A DNA stretch of 33,565 bases, taken from IMG/VR virus record IMGVR_UViG_3300049445_000074, positions 1-33,565 of that record, one strand, 5' to 3'. Under the pieces are notes generated by a model. That model did no database searches. It saw only the letters and a program-made list of their open reading frames with translations, and was not told where the DNA came from. This document shows positions 8,507 to 17,145 of this stretch, one piece after another (within the stretch, counting starts at the first letter, position 1; each line of letters begins with the position of its first letter). The stretch is from a virus. Both the position numbers and the translations under genes were made by a program.

Positions 8507-9631
8507 TTACTCCTCCTTCCCTGCGTAGCTGTCCTGGCGGTAGCTGTCGTACAGCTCCGGGTTCTGCCGCACGATGCCGCGAACCGCGTCGGTGTACGCC
8601 AGCTGCTTGCCTGTCGCCTTGAAGTGTGCCGACTGAGCGGCAACGACCAGCTCGCCAAGCTGTTGGGTGGCGTCCTTCTCGGTCCGGCTGCCCATCTTGC
8701 CGCGCTCACCAAGTTCGACAAAGCCGACCTTGGTAAGCTGCTCGAGCGACCCGACAAAGGCTTCGGACATCTTGATCGGATCGCCGACAACCGTACCTTC
8801 CGCGATCGCGTCGATCACCGCAGGAGGGAGAACGTATCGTCGACCTCCCTGCGTTGCCTGGAGACCTGACAGACGCGCCCTGGTCTCGGAGAGCTGTCGC
8901 GCGCGGTCTGATGCCGTGGCAGCAGCCTCGGCCCTGGTGACTCGCTCGTTCAGCTCCTTGAGCACCGGGTGCTCGGAGAGGAGCTTGGCGAGCGCGTCTT
9001 CGGTGACACCCTGTGGGGGTGTCGGTAGCAGTGTCGGAGGTACCGGCGTCGGCGGCTCGGAGAGCTTCTTGATAGCCGCGACAACTTCGTCGTCGGTTGC
9101 TCCCTCTGCCAGCTTGAGCGCGATCCTCAGTGCCTTGGGGTCCAACGTGCCTCCCGTCAACTGAGTTGTAGTGATTTCGGACAGATTGACGGGAAGCAGA
9201 TCCTTCAGGAAGGGCCTGTTGGTTAGCGCACCGCCAAACAGTACGTCTTCGTGCTTGATACCCGCCGCGTCAGTCCACTCGTCGTCAAACTCAGGACTGA
9301 AGTAGCGGTACTCGCCGGCCTCGATAGACGCAGCAGCAGGCTTGGTCCAGTCGACGTTCAGATACAGGCCGTCGGCCCGTGCCTCAGCGCCGCGAACCCA
9401 ACCTGCAGCCTTGCCATCTTGGGCCTTGTGGTCGTAGTCGATGTCGGGATCGACGCCGCGCACCTTGTTCGTGACGCTCGCCGCGAACCGGCCGATCTTC
9501 TCCGGCGTGAACTCCATCTTGCCGTAGACCGGGTGCTCGTACGTGCCTACGGGGAGGGCGTGAACCCAGGAGGTCCCACCTGCCTCGAAGAGCTTCTTGT
9601 TGACATCGACCCAAAAGCCGTAACGGCTCAC
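8507..9631 (-). CDS. Mu gpI-like prohead protease with scaffold domain
   Basis: The 374-residue protein is expected to cleave itself and other head proteins during capsid maturation. Its N-terminal ~160 residues show the gpI-like pattern: VDPDIDYDHKAQ, AAGWVRGAEARADGLYLNV, IEAGEYRYFSPEF, and GGALTNRPFLKDLLPV. Residues ~190-290 are helical with a coiled-coil region (ELNERVTRAEAAATASDRAR), fitting an internal scaffold. The C-terminal part may be a separately cleaved scaffold tail. It overlaps the small basic protein gene by 4 bases. The family call is firm; catalytic residues cannot be proven from sequence alone. Confidence 0.85.
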   Translation of the reverse strand: MSRYGFWVDVNKKLFEAGGTSWVHALPVGTYEHPVYGKMEFTPEKIGRFAASVTNKVRGVDPDIDYDHKAQDGKAAGWVRGAEARADGLYLNVDWTKPAAASIEAGEYRYFSPEFDDEWTDAAGIKHEDVLFGGALTNRPFLKDLLPVNLSEITTTQLTGGTLDPKALRIALKLAEGATDDEVVAAIKKLSEPPTPVPPTLLPTPPQGVTEDALAKLLSEHPVLKELNERVTRAEAAATASDRARQLSETRARLSGLQATQGGRRYVLPPAVIDAIAEGTVVGDPIKMSEAFVGSLEQLTKVGFVELGERGKMGSRTEKDATQQLGELVVAAQSAHFKATGKQLAYTDAVRGIVRQNPELYDSYRQDSYAGKEE

Positions 9632-9933
9632 TTCTTGCCGCCCCTCTTGGTCGCGGTCGCAGCCTTCTTCTTGGCTGGTACCTTCTTGAGGTTGGAGTTA
9701 GCCGCCTTCGCGGCGGGAGAAGCGGACCGAGAGGCCGCAGCGACTATAGCCGCACCCTGCTTCGGAGACACTCCGGCAGACTTGGCAGCGGAAGACGCAG
9801 CTGCCTGGAATCCCATGCCCCTCTTAGGTTGGGCCTTCCTCTTCGCCTTCGGCGTAGCTGCCACGCGCTTACCCCCTCCCATGACGGTATCTACGTGAAC
9901 ATTCCCAGAACCACTGGGGCTGTATACGGACAT
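9628..9933 (-). CDS. Short basic protein with a capsid-like N-terminal tag
   Basis: The 101-residue product starts MSVYSPSGSGNVHVDTVM, matching the capsid protein start (MAVYSPTGSGNVHIDVVL) at 13 of 18 positions. The rest is an Ala/Lys/Arg-rich histone-H1-like tail with several KKA and KRGGKK blocks and no acidic residues to speak of. The ATG at 9933 has AGGAG nearby and a TATAAT (9961-9956) upstream, so this may be the first gene of the capsid sub-operon. The basic tail could bind DNA or a scaffold. The shared tag suggests both proteins meet the same partner. Both roles are inference. Confidence 0.82.
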   Translation of the reverse strand: MSVYSPSGSGNVHVDTVMGGGKRVAATPKAKRKAQPKRGMGFQAAASSAAKSAGVSPKQGAAIVAAASRSASPAAKAANSNLKKVPAKKKAATATKRGGKK

Positions 9934-9955
9934 ATGTTCTCCTGGTTCTAAGACG

Positions 9956-9985
9956 ATTATATAGTATGTCCACAGAGGTAAGCTA
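9956..9985 (-). promoter_or_regulatory. Leftward promoter candidate before the capsid sub-operon
   Basis: Minus strand TATAAT occupies 9961-9956 and lies 23 bases before the ATG at 9933. A weak -35 (TAGCTT) is 18 bases upstream. The gap between the fibre-like gene and the basic protein gene is one of the few in the late operon, which supports an internal promoter. Confidence 0.55.
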
Positions 9986-9994
9986 CCCCTTGTG

Positions 9995-12046
9995 TTACAA
10001 CTGCGTAACCCCTACCTTGCCATACAGTGCAGTATGCCGCTTACCTGACTGAAGAATGTCGTACCTGTAGAAGCCTACAACATCGCCAGGTTGCAGATCG
10101 GCATTCGGAATTGCCACGTTGACTATTCCGTTGGGTCCGTCAACAATCGTAATGTCTGTTGGCGTAGTCAACTTGACTGTTGACGGAGCTGTATCGGAAT
10201 CGCCAGCATTGGCCTTCAGGTACATCTCCATCGTTAGGCCTGTAACGTTGAAGGGTCCACCACCAGAAGTGATCGTGACCGTGAGAGACTCATCATTGAA
10301 CTCTGCTAGCGTAATATCGACCTCTTGCATACACCATCCCACCAATCCACCATCTAGTATCTGTCTGACCATACCGCCGCCAAACACTTGCACATGGACA
10401 ACGGTACCTGCAAATGCATTACTGTCGACTACCATACCACCAAAAACGTTACCGTCAACAATCGAACCGCTAAATGGCAAGCGCACTATACTACCATGGA
10501 ACAAGTTCTGGTCGGTGACCGTGCCACTATAACATATAGGCGTTTGTACAGCAGGACCGATAACAGGAAGAGGATTACGAATAACCTGCGGACGTGTTAC
10601 TCGGAAGAGCTGAGTATCCTTACTTCCAACAACTATAGGCGCAGGTGTTGCAGTTGGAACAACGAGCAGAATCGGATTACGAATGATCTTCGTAGGATTA
10701 GGCCTAAGCCATGACTGCGGAGGCTGACTAGTAACGACGGTAGGTGACGAAGTTGTCAAAACAGGAGGATCTTGTGTCGTGTTACGAAAATCTTGTGCAG
10801 GTTTAACATCGTACCACTGCTGCGCATTAGGCTCGTTCTGAACAACAGGCTGAGGTGTCGCTTGCGCTACGACAGTAGGAGCTTGAGGCGCCTGTATTAC
10901 CTGTGCAGTACCAGTCTTAGTATACCTACTGTCAGGCTGAGAAGTCTCAACGACAGGTTGGGGTGTTGCAGTTGATACTATCGCGTCCTGCAAAGAGCTG
11001 CGAGATGTCTGTGGAGAGTTTGTATTAAACCATTGACTAGCAGGAGAAGCGTTAACGACCGTAGGCTGTGCGGGTGGTTGAGGCGTTGGAGGCGCTGCTC
11101 TGACAATCGTCGAGGGAGTGCTAAACCACTGACTTGCATTAGGCTCGTTGACTACGACAGGCACAGGAGTCACAGTAGGCGTAACGACAGGTTGCTGAGG
11201 TGCAAAGCTAATGATCGGTTGATTAGAACTAAACCACTGCGATGCATTAGGAGTCGCTATAACTACCGGTTGTGGAGTCGCTGTAACTGGAGCGACAACC
11301 GTAACGGCGGGCGGGAGTTGCTGCTGCCGGTGATGGAACCGGCGCAGCCACGTCTTGCCCGGCTGCGCCTGCACCGCGCCGCCCCCGGCAGCCGCCGCCG
11401 CCGCCGGGACCTGCAGCGCCCCGATCCACATCACGTCCGTCGACGTGGATACCGTCGCGGTCGCCGTCTCGGAGATCGACCCGTGCGCGACCGTGCCGTT
11501 GCTGTCGGCGGTCTCCAGCGACGCCACGGCACCGGATGAGGTGTCAGACCGCTCCGTGAACCCCGCTGGCGGCGTCCATGTGGAACCGCTTCGGTCCCCG
11601 AACGCCGTCAGTATCCAGTCGGTGTCCTGCGTGGTGACGATCGTCGGGGAGACGTGCGCGGTGCCGCCGCCGGTCGCGTCGAACGCCGCCGCGCTCGCCT
11701 CGAACGGGGTGGCCGGGTCGACGCCGGTATAGGTGTTGACTACCCCGACCGTGGTCGCCGGCGTGGCAGCGAACGTGCAGGTGACCGACGCCCCGGCATC
11801 CCCGGAACCGCACAGCTTCCACAGCACCGTGACGGTCGGCTCCGGTGCACCGCCCGCGTCGGTGGCGGTGTCACGGATCTGCCAGCCGGTGTTGCCGGTG
11901 GTCCCAGTGACATTGCTGGCAGCACCCGCGGTAGAGACCACCGACAGGACCATGACGGACCCGAGGGTGGCCCCGGCCGGGATGACGACAGTCAGCGCGG
12001 TGGTGCCGGTGGCGGGGGTTCCGGCTGCGTCGAAGGCGATTGCCAC
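9995..12046 (-). CDS. Repeat-rich chimeric fibre-like virion protein
   Basis: This 683-residue protein has four visible parts. Residues 1-225 are a Gly/Ala/Thr-rich beta domain encoded by unusually GC-rich DNA. Residues 228-495 hold about eight copies of a ~36-residue Pro/Thr-rich repeat anchored by PNASQWF-like motifs. Residues 508-556 hold five ~10-residue repeats of the form G-S-I-V-x-x-x-x-F. Residues 573-683 resemble the N-terminal attachment domain of baseplate upper proteins (VDITLAEFNDESLTVTI onward), here at the C-terminus. Its location between portal-side genes and capsid genes suggests a head or neck fibre. Domain order and composition are visible; the function is inferred. Confidence 0.72.
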   Translation of the reverse strand: MAIAFDAAGTPATGTTALTVVIPAGATLGSVMVLSVVSTAGAASNVTGTTGNTGWQIRDTATDAGGAPEPTVTVLWKLCGSGDAGASVTCTFAATPATTVGVVNTYTGVDPATPFEASAAAFDATGGGTAHVSPTIVTTQDTDWILTAFGDRSGSTWTPPAGFTERSDTSSGAVASLETADSNGTVAHGSISETATATVSTSTDVMWIGALQVPAAAAAAGGGAVQAQPGKTWLRRFHHRQQQLPPAVTVVAPVTATPQPVVIATPNASQWFSSNQPIISFAPQQPVVTPTVTPVPVVVNEPNASQWFSTPSTIVRAAPPTPQPPAQPTVVNASPASQWFNTNSPQTSRSSLQDAIVSTATPQPVVETSQPDSRYTKTGTAQVIQAPQAPTVVAQATPQPVVQNEPNAQQWYDVKPAQDFRNTTQDPPVLTTSSPTVVTSQPPQSWLRPNPTKIIRNPILLVVPTATPAPIVVGSKDTQLFRVTRPQVIRNPLPVIGPAVQTPICYSGTVTDQNLFHGSIVRLPFSGSIVDGNVFGGMVVDSNAFAGTVVHVQVFGGGMVRQILDGGLVGWCMQEVDITLAEFNDESLTVTITSGGGPFNVTGLTMEMYLKANAGDSDTAPSTVKLTTPTDITIVDGPNGIVNVAIPNADLQPGDVVGFYRYDILQSGKRHTALYGKVGVTQL
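10379..10525 (-). repeat. Five decapeptide repeats in the fibre-like protein
   Basis: Residues 508-556 repeat with Phe at 516, 525, 535, 545 and 555 and Gly opening each unit, for example GSIVDGNVFG and GMVVDSNAFA. The even spacing suggests a narrow beta-solenoid or triple beta-helix stem. Confidence 0.75.
10562..11365 (-). repeat. About eight ~36-residue Pro-rich repeats in the fibre-like protein
   Basis: Anchor motifs occur at residues 228, 266, 302, 334, 370, 406, 441 and 476 (QPGKTWL, PNASQWF twice, SPASQWF, QPDSRYT, PNAQQWY, QPPQSWL, KDTQLFR). Spacing is 32-38 residues. Between anchors are strings such as TATPQPVV. The copies are diverged, so the array is old. Confidence 0.8.
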
Positions 12047-12670
12047 AGGCTCACCTCACATCCGTGCCGGGCGCGGCTTCAGGTCAGTTCAGGCCGAACA
12101 GGAACATCTGCTGCAGCGTGGTCGTGTTACCCGCCGCGCTGGCCGACCAGGTGCCGAACAGCTCAATGTAGTTGTCCACGCGCGGGTCCATGGTCGCGCC
12201 GGAGATGCTGCCCGAGAAGGCCGTGCGCAGCGCAGTCGCCACCGCCGCGCCGCCCGACGCGGAACCCTCCATAATCCAGTGGCCGTTCACCTGGAGGGTC
12301 ATCTGGCTGGTGACGAACGCCGTGCACGTGTACCACGCCTCAAGCGTCCACCCGGCCGTGATGGCAGCGACGGGCGCGGTGGCGGACATGACGGCAACCG
12401 AGTTCGCCTTGGTGCCAGCCGTCGGGTCGAAACCCAAGTTGACAGCGAAGGTGGCCGCGGAAGTGGTAGCGATCGTGCCCCTGCACACCAGGTACAGGGA
12501 ACGCCCTACCGGGTTGGGGACGCCGTTGCGGAAAGCGTTGCCGTCCAGCTTGCACACGGGGTTCGTGCCGATGACGCCGGAGAACGCCGCCTCGGTGGTG
12601 TACGTGTTTTTCGTGATAGCCGCAGGCAGCGTGTATAGCGCTTCGTCCTGCGTGCCGCTCAGGAAGGACA
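11340..12670. other. GC-rich block, probable recent module acquisition
   Basis: From about 11340 to 12670 codons end mostly in G or C, with runs such as GCCGCCGCCGCC. The flanking structural genes use A/T-ending codons much more. The block contains the first ~235 codons of the fibre-like gene and the whole 195-residue gene next to it, and its left edge falls inside the fibre gene at the first 36-residue repeat. Confidence 0.65.
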
Positions 12671-12671
12671 T
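12084..12671 (-). CDS. Beta-rich virion protein in the GC-rich block, function unknown
   Basis: The 195-residue protein is rich in Ala, Thr, Ser and Gly with short alternating strands. It includes VGRSLYLVCRGTIATTSAA and later LTLQVNGHWIM-like segments, as in jelly-roll or Ig-like capsid accessory proteins. No family is recognised. Its codon usage matches the N-terminal part of the fibre-like gene next door and not the portal side, so the two probably arrived together and may interact in one head appendage. Confidence 0.72.
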   Translation of the reverse strand: MSFLSGTQDEALYTLPAAITKNTYTTEAAFSGVIGTNPVCKLDGNAFRNGVPNPVGRSLYLVCRGTIATTSAATFAVNLGFDPTAGTKANSVAVMSATAPVAAITAGWTLEAWYTCTAFVTSQMTLQVNGHWIMEGSASGGAAVATALRTAFSGSISGATMDPRVDNYIELFGTWSASAAGNTTTLQQMFLFGLN

Positions 12672-12682
12672 AAGCTAGCTCC

Positions 12683-13162
12683 TTAGATGCGCTCGAACCA
12701 CATCGTGCAGCGTACGTTCACGATCGCAGGAGCAGTCAGACGGATGCAGAAGCCGTTAGCAGGTGCGGCGTCTGGAACGTCGCCGAGTGGGAAGTCGTAG
12801 ACTAGCAGACCACCGTTAGGCGTGAGCAGGGTACCGTCGACGGCAGTCTGAACTGTTGGCTCCGATGAGCAGTTGATACCTGCGAGGAACCCAGTCGTCG
12901 CGATCGCCCGACCATAGTTCTGAGTAATGAGCGCCGTGGCAGTAGTATTACCGGTGCCTGGCGTCGAGTTGGTAGCCGCCGTCGAGTAGTTGACCTCCCA
13001 GAAGACGGGAATGGCGCTGGCCGTCACACCGTCGAAGGCGATACGGAACTTCTTCAGGTCCATACCGAACTGCGCACCAGCCGTAACGAACATAGCCGTC
13101 TTCGGTGTGCCAGCTGCCAGTGGAACGACACCTGATAGAAGTGAATACCCTGCCTTAGCCAT
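12683..13162 (-). CDS. Small beta-rich virion protein, function unknown
   Basis: The 159-residue protein begins MAKAGYSLLSGVVPLAAG and continues with alternating hydrophobic strands, ending NVRCTMWFERI. Size, composition and position after the portal gene suggest a minor capsid or decoration protein. Its base composition matches the surrounding native phage genes and not the GC-rich block that starts 12 bases downstream. No catalytic motif or membrane segment is seen. Confidence 0.72.
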   Translation of the reverse strand: MAKAGYSLLSGVVPLAAGTPKTAMFVTAGAQFGMDLKKFRIAFDGVTASAIPVFWEVNYSTAATNSTPGTGNTTATALITQNYGRAIATTGFLAGINCSSEPTVQTAVDGTLLTPNGGLLVYDFPLGDVPDAAPANGFCIRLTAPAIVNVRCTMWFERI

Positions 13163-13172
13163 TTCCTACTCC

Positions 13173-15140
13173 TTACTGGCCTCTGCGACCAGACTTGCCC
13201 GATCCGTCACCTTTACCGGTAGACGGTGTTACTGTACCTGGAGGAGACTGACGAGGAGGACCAGCCTGCGGCGCGTTAGGAACGGGAGGCGCTCCTGGTA
13301 CCTGCGTAGGATCGACACCGTGTCCAGGACCAGGTAGCTCAGTTGCCGCAGGCTCGATCTTCTGCGGGTTCATCGCTGTAGGAGACCTTACGATCCGTGC
13401 AGTGGCCATGTCTGCAGGCGGAAGACCCATCTCGTCGCGCAGATGGTCTTCCAGCGGCTGGTCAGGAACGATGATTCCTGCACCAACGTAGTTCCTGAGC
13501 GTAAAGCTGGTAGTGCGCCAGTCCTCCTGCTCGCCGATCCTCTTGGCGACAAGACGAGGGTAGTCTACATTTGCCCAGTTCATATCGACTAGTTGCGGTA
13601 TCGCGTAGGAGTTGAAAACGTCCGTAACGATGTCCGCAGTAAACCTGGTAGCCTTGAGAAACAGCGTCTGGTCCTGCTCGTCCGTCTTCTCGTGCGGATT
13701 TAGAAACTGACCAAGAATCTGCTTCTCGATCTGCGTGTCGTGGTGCTCGATCGACTGAATGCAATTGACAGGCTGACCCTTCAGTTCAGCGAATGCCAAA
13801 GTCCAGTTAGGAGGTAGTACGACGTGCGCTCGGTCGTTGGTTCGTAGGTTACGACCCAGAGCATCTGCAAGAGATAGATCCTGCGGCGAGTATCCAACCG
13901 GCAACTGGATGACAGGAACACCGATTCCATGGCGCTCCTTCTGGATCGCGTCTATCTTGTACAGGTTATCCTTGTAGTACCAATGCTTGTAAGCGGAACG
14001 CAGAAGGCTGATCCCCTCAATGTTGCCGGCCTCCTTATCGAAGCTGAATACCAACAACTTGTTAATAGGAATGTTTACCCATTGCGAGAAGCCCTGAAAC
14101 ACGCCACCCTGCAACCCGGGCACGAAGACTGGTGGCGCCCACAAATCCACGCTGAGCGGGCCGCCCTCGTAGTCGAAGAACCACTCCTTGACGTCCATCG
14201 GATGCCTCGGAGCAAGCTTCTGCCAAACGATCTTGCCACGCGCGTCAGGGTCATTCGTGATTTGTGCACCGGGTACGAACACCTTCTCGAACATGTAGTA
14301 GCCGAAGTCCAACATCAACAGCGACTCGGTCAGAGTCTGCGGCCATGAAGACGTTGTCCACCTCGTCAGGTTCTTCCAGACGAAATTGGCAATCATCTTG
14401 TCCTTAGCACTCTGACTGGCAGGTGCCATCGACCACTGACCGGCAAGCACCGGAGTCTTCGCAAGCCGCATCGTCCCACGAACGGTGCCGTCAGACTTCC
14501 GCATCTTGTCGTAGATCTTCAGACCCTTAATACCGTACAGGTCCTTGTTGTACTCGCGCCTTATCCAAGAAGTGAACGGCGACGGAGTTGCACTACCCAG
14601 TTCGTTACCGATATTGGCGACTGGTGCCCCGAGACCCACACCTGTGCCCTGGGCGAGGTCAACACGCTGATGGATCCGCATCGTGCCGGACTCTGCGCCG
14701 AAGCCAACTCTCTGATCAGGCGGCGGAGCGAACTGCAAACCGTCTTGAGAAGAGCCGATTGGAGTACCGGGTGAAGTTTGTGTAGATGCGGACCCAGGAA
14801 ATACAGGACGGCTAGCGCCTCCAGGAAGAGGCGTTGTTGTGACAGGTCGACCTCGAGTTTGGACACCTGTTCGCTGTCGCATAGTCGCGAGCTGCCTGTT
14901 GGCTCCATCTTCATCACCTCTCTGCATCATCTGGTAGGCCGCAACTTCCTCAGCGCTACCGAAAGTCCTATTCGGTGTCTGGCTGAACATCTCCGCCGTA
15001 CCGTCTAGCACCTGGCCAGCAGCACCACCCGGAGGTGCCATGACAATGAAGGCATCATCACCCCGATGAGCAATAACAGGCTCGTAACCACCGTCGATAA
15101 GGTCCTGCAGGTCAACGCGAGGAAGGTCACGCATATCCAC
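13173..15140 (-). CDS. Portal protein (Mu gp29 / DUF935-like)
   Basis: The 655-residue protein should form the dodecameric ring through which DNA is packaged. The core (residues ~190-570) shows family phrases including VRGTMRLAKTPVLAGQW, LMLDFGYYMFEKVF, LAPRHPMDVKEWFFD, and KLLVFSFDKEAGNIEGISLL. The N-terminal ~170 residues and the Gly/Pro-rich C-terminal ~60 residues are low-complexity and longer than usual, perhaps flexible linkers. It overlaps the large terminase gene by one base, the normal packaging order. Confidence 0.9.
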   Translation of the reverse strand: MDMRDLPRVDLQDLIDGGYEPVIAHRGDDAFIVMAPPGGAAGQVLDGTAEMFSQTPNRTFGSAEEVAAYQMMQRGDEDGANRQLATMRQRTGVQTRGRPVTTTPLPGGASRPVFPGSASTQTSPGTPIGSSQDGLQFAPPPDQRVGFGAESGTMRIHQRVDLAQGTGVGLGAPVANIGNELGSATPSPFTSWIRREYNKDLYGIKGLKIYDKMRKSDGTVRGTMRLAKTPVLAGQWSMAPASQSAKDKMIANFVWKNLTRWTTSSWPQTLTESLLMLDFGYYMFEKVFVPGAQITNDPDARGKIVWQKLAPRHPMDVKEWFFDYEGGPLSVDLWAPPVFVPGLQGGVFQGFSQWVNIPINKLLVFSFDKEAGNIEGISLLRSAYKHWYYKDNLYKIDAIQKERHGIGVPVIQLPVGYSPQDLSLADALGRNLRTNDRAHVVLPPNWTLAFAELKGQPVNCIQSIEHHDTQIEKQILGQFLNPHEKTDEQDQTLFLKATRFTADIVTDVFNSYAIPQLVDMNWANVDYPRLVAKRIGEQEDWRTTSFTLRNYVGAGIIVPDQPLEDHLRDEMGLPPADMATARIVRSPTAMNPQKIEPAATELPGPGHGVDPTQVPGAPPVPNAPQAGPPRQSPPGTVTPSTGKGDGSGKSGRRGQ

Positions 15141-16654
15141 TAGAACACCACCTCATTATCCCCACGCATCTGGAAGAAACCTGCAGAGGTCTGATCTGCA
15201 CCCATGAGGTTAGAGAACGCATGCTGCCCATCCGCAGCGCGACGTTCCGCTGCCGCCTTCGGCGTCAACTCCACAGGGGCAGCTGCTACCATGTCAGGCG
15301 TCAGGTGAGATCCTGCGGCGCCCATCTTGAACAGGCATACGAGTGCATAACGCATTGCGTCGATCGTGTGGTCTTCGACCCTGTTACCGAACTCGGGCAC
15401 GTTGCGACCCTTGACCGGTTCCGTAGATCGGTAGTTGTTCATCTCACGAATGTGGTCCTTGCATTCCCACGACACCCAGTAGCGAGGCTCCTCGATAGGA
15501 GCACCCCACTTGTCTTCCCCGACCTGAACCGGTCGCATGAAGCTGGCCATCAGGTCGATACCATCTCGCCAGGTGTAGTCGGACTTAAGCTCCGGCGGGG
15601 CCCAACACTGGACAAAGAAGCCGCGCTTCCCTAGTTCCTTCGTTACCATCTCGGCAGCTTCAGGGTCAGCAGGATCTCCGAACGTCAGGTTAATGTGATA
15701 GTTCGCAGGTTGAGTTCTGGTCATCATCTGACCAATGTGGTCCGGTATCGTCTTGTACTTCTTGTAGTGGACGCGCCAGACGTAAATCTCGTCCCTCGGG
15801 CTGACTTGGAACTCGACAGCCGCGAGGGGGTTGGTGTAGCCCCAGTCAAACGCAATGTAGTTGGGCCAGGCAGGAATGAACTTGTAGTCCCCTGCTAGTA
15901 CATGCCTGGTCTCATCCCACTCCGGAAATATCTTGCCGACAAAGGATGCGAAGTCCGCACCTATCTCCTGCTGGAACCACTCAGGCTCGGACGTTTCCTC
16001 TAGTAGCAAGATTTCATCATCTTGACGACCTCCCGGATACACCACGGGGTTGTCCCAGCTGGGAAAGCGCCACGATTCGTAAATGCCCTTGAACCGCTCT
16101 CTCCTACCTAGTTGCCAGAGGTCATGCAACCAGTTAAATCCCTCGGGAGTAGTAGGGAAATCTGCTCCCCCTCGACGGTCAGCAAGAGCGGGGCGGATAT
16201 ATCGCTCCCACGTCTCTCGCTTGTGCTTGGCGGCCTCAGACATGATGACGTGGTCGAGAGCCTCACCGACCAGGTATTCCGGGTGCTCAGCACTGCGACA
16301 CTCCACTCGAGTTCCCCAAGGGAATTGTATGAACATATCCCCCGATCGTTTCGAGTATGCACGCTTCACCCTCTTGTCCCGGCCTAGCTTCTCCTTGACA
16401 ATGAGATCGTTCCAAATGACCCGGAACTCCTTCTCCGCCAAGTCATAGGTGGGCCCGACAATCCAGACCATCTGGTTAGCCCTTAGCAGGTGCTTAGGAG
16501 ACACATCCCTCGCTGCCATAGTCGACTTGCCAAAGCGGCGCCCGCAAGTCGGCACCCTAAACCTGGCACCAGAGTCGTGGTACAAGCTCTGCTTGGGATG
16601 CGGCACGTACCCGATCTTCGTCCAGAACGCCCTGGTCAGCTCGTCAACGGGCAT
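15140..16654 (-). CDS. terL: Terminase large subunit
   Basis: The 504-residue packaging motor has an ATPase and a nuclease domain. A variant Walker A, GRRFGKST, occupies residues 38-45 after the adenine-binding PHPKQ. A Walker B-like EALDHVIMSEAAK lies near residue 130. The nuclease half shows YIAFDWGYTNPLAAVEF, then FGDPADPEAAEMV, then VEDHTIDAMRYAL, supplying the three acidic positions expected of an RNase H-type fold. Length is normal. It lies 70 bases after the small subunit gene. Confidence 0.95.
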   Translation of the reverse strand: MPVDELTRAFWTKIGYVPHPKQSLYHDSGARFRVPTCGRRFGKSTMAARDVSPKHLLRANQMVWIVGPTYDLAEKEFRVIWNDLIVKEKLGRDKRVKRAYSKRSGDMFIQFPWGTRVECRSAEHPEYLVGEALDHVIMSEAAKHKRETWERYIRPALADRRGGADFPTTPEGFNWLHDLWQLGRRERFKGIYESWRFPSWDNPVVYPGGRQDDEILLLEETSEPEWFQQEIGADFASFVGKIFPEWDETRHVLAGDYKFIPAWPNYIAFDWGYTNPLAAVEFQVSPRDEIYVWRVHYKKYKTIPDHIGQMMTRTQPANYHINLTFGDPADPEAAEMVTKELGKRGFFVQCWAPPELKSDYTWRDGIDLMASFMRPVQVGEDKWGAPIEEPRYWVSWECKDHIREMNNYRSTEPVKGRNVPEFGNRVEDHTIDAMRYALVCLFKMGAAGSHLTPDMVAAAPVELTPKAAAERRAADGQHAFSNLMGADQTSAGFFQMRGDNEVVF

Positions 16655-16724
16655 ACCACTCCCTGTACCAACGAGGGCGCCGCCCGAAGAAGCTCAGCAG
16701 GCACAGGAGGTCATCCACAGGGCG

Positions 16725-16997
16725 TCAGCTCTTCCCCGTGTTGGCGATCTTCTCGATACCGCGCAGGAACTCGTTGAGCGCCTCTTCGTTGTCGTCTTTT
16801 CCCAGCGGGCCAAGCACGCGATCTACAACATACTGGGACGCACGGAGGCGCACACCCTCGTTGGATCCATTCGTTGCCAGGTCGACAATCTGCGCAGCAG
16901 CGAACGGCGCGTTGCTGTCGAAGATCCTCTTCGTCCTCTGAGCGGGCCCTTCATTGCCGTATAGGTCGGCCTCGAAGTCCTTCATGTGATCGCTCAT
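16725..16997 (-). CDS. terS: Terminase small subunit (probable)
   Basis: The protein is about 90 residues from the ATG at 16997, which sits 7 bases after a TATAAT. A longer reading from 17030 would start inside the promoter spacer. The middle reads IVDLATNGSNEGVRLRASQYVVDR, a pattern seen in small DNA-recognition terminase subunits of actinophages, followed by a charged helical C-terminus. It immediately precedes the large subunit in the operon. It is shorter than many small terminases, so this call leans on context. Confidence 0.7.
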   Translation of the reverse strand: MSDHMKDFEADLYGNEGPAQRTKRIFDSNAPFAAAQIVDLATNGSNEGVRLRASQYVVDRVLGPLGKDDNEEALNEFLRGIEKIANTGKS

Positions 16998-17004
16998 GTT
17001 TACT

Positions 17005-17034
17005 ATTATATAGCCGCTCCAAGCGGACACACAA
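17005..17034 (-). promoter_or_regulatory. Leftward late promoter for the terminase operon
   Basis: On the minus strand TTGTGT (17034-17029), an 18-base spacer and TATAAT (17010-17005) precede the ATG at 16997. Transcription should start within a base or two of that ATG, giving a leaderless mRNA. No ribosome site is present in between. Confidence 0.75.
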
Positions 17035-17096
17035 CACCCAGTGTACCCCTGTGTTACTACAGAAGTTACTCACAAGGCCAGTAGGACCCACGGGTC

Positions 17097-17125
17097 TTGT
17101 AAACCCGCGAGTCATAGACTATAAT
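17097..17125 (+). promoter_or_regulatory. Rightward promoter for the first early gene
   Basis: TTGTAA (17097-17102), a 17-base spacer and TATAAT (17120-17125) drive the gene at 17197. It diverges from the terminase promoter about 63 bases away, so one regulator could control both. Confidence 0.78.
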
Positions 17126-17145
17126 ATAGTTATAAGTAAAAAACA

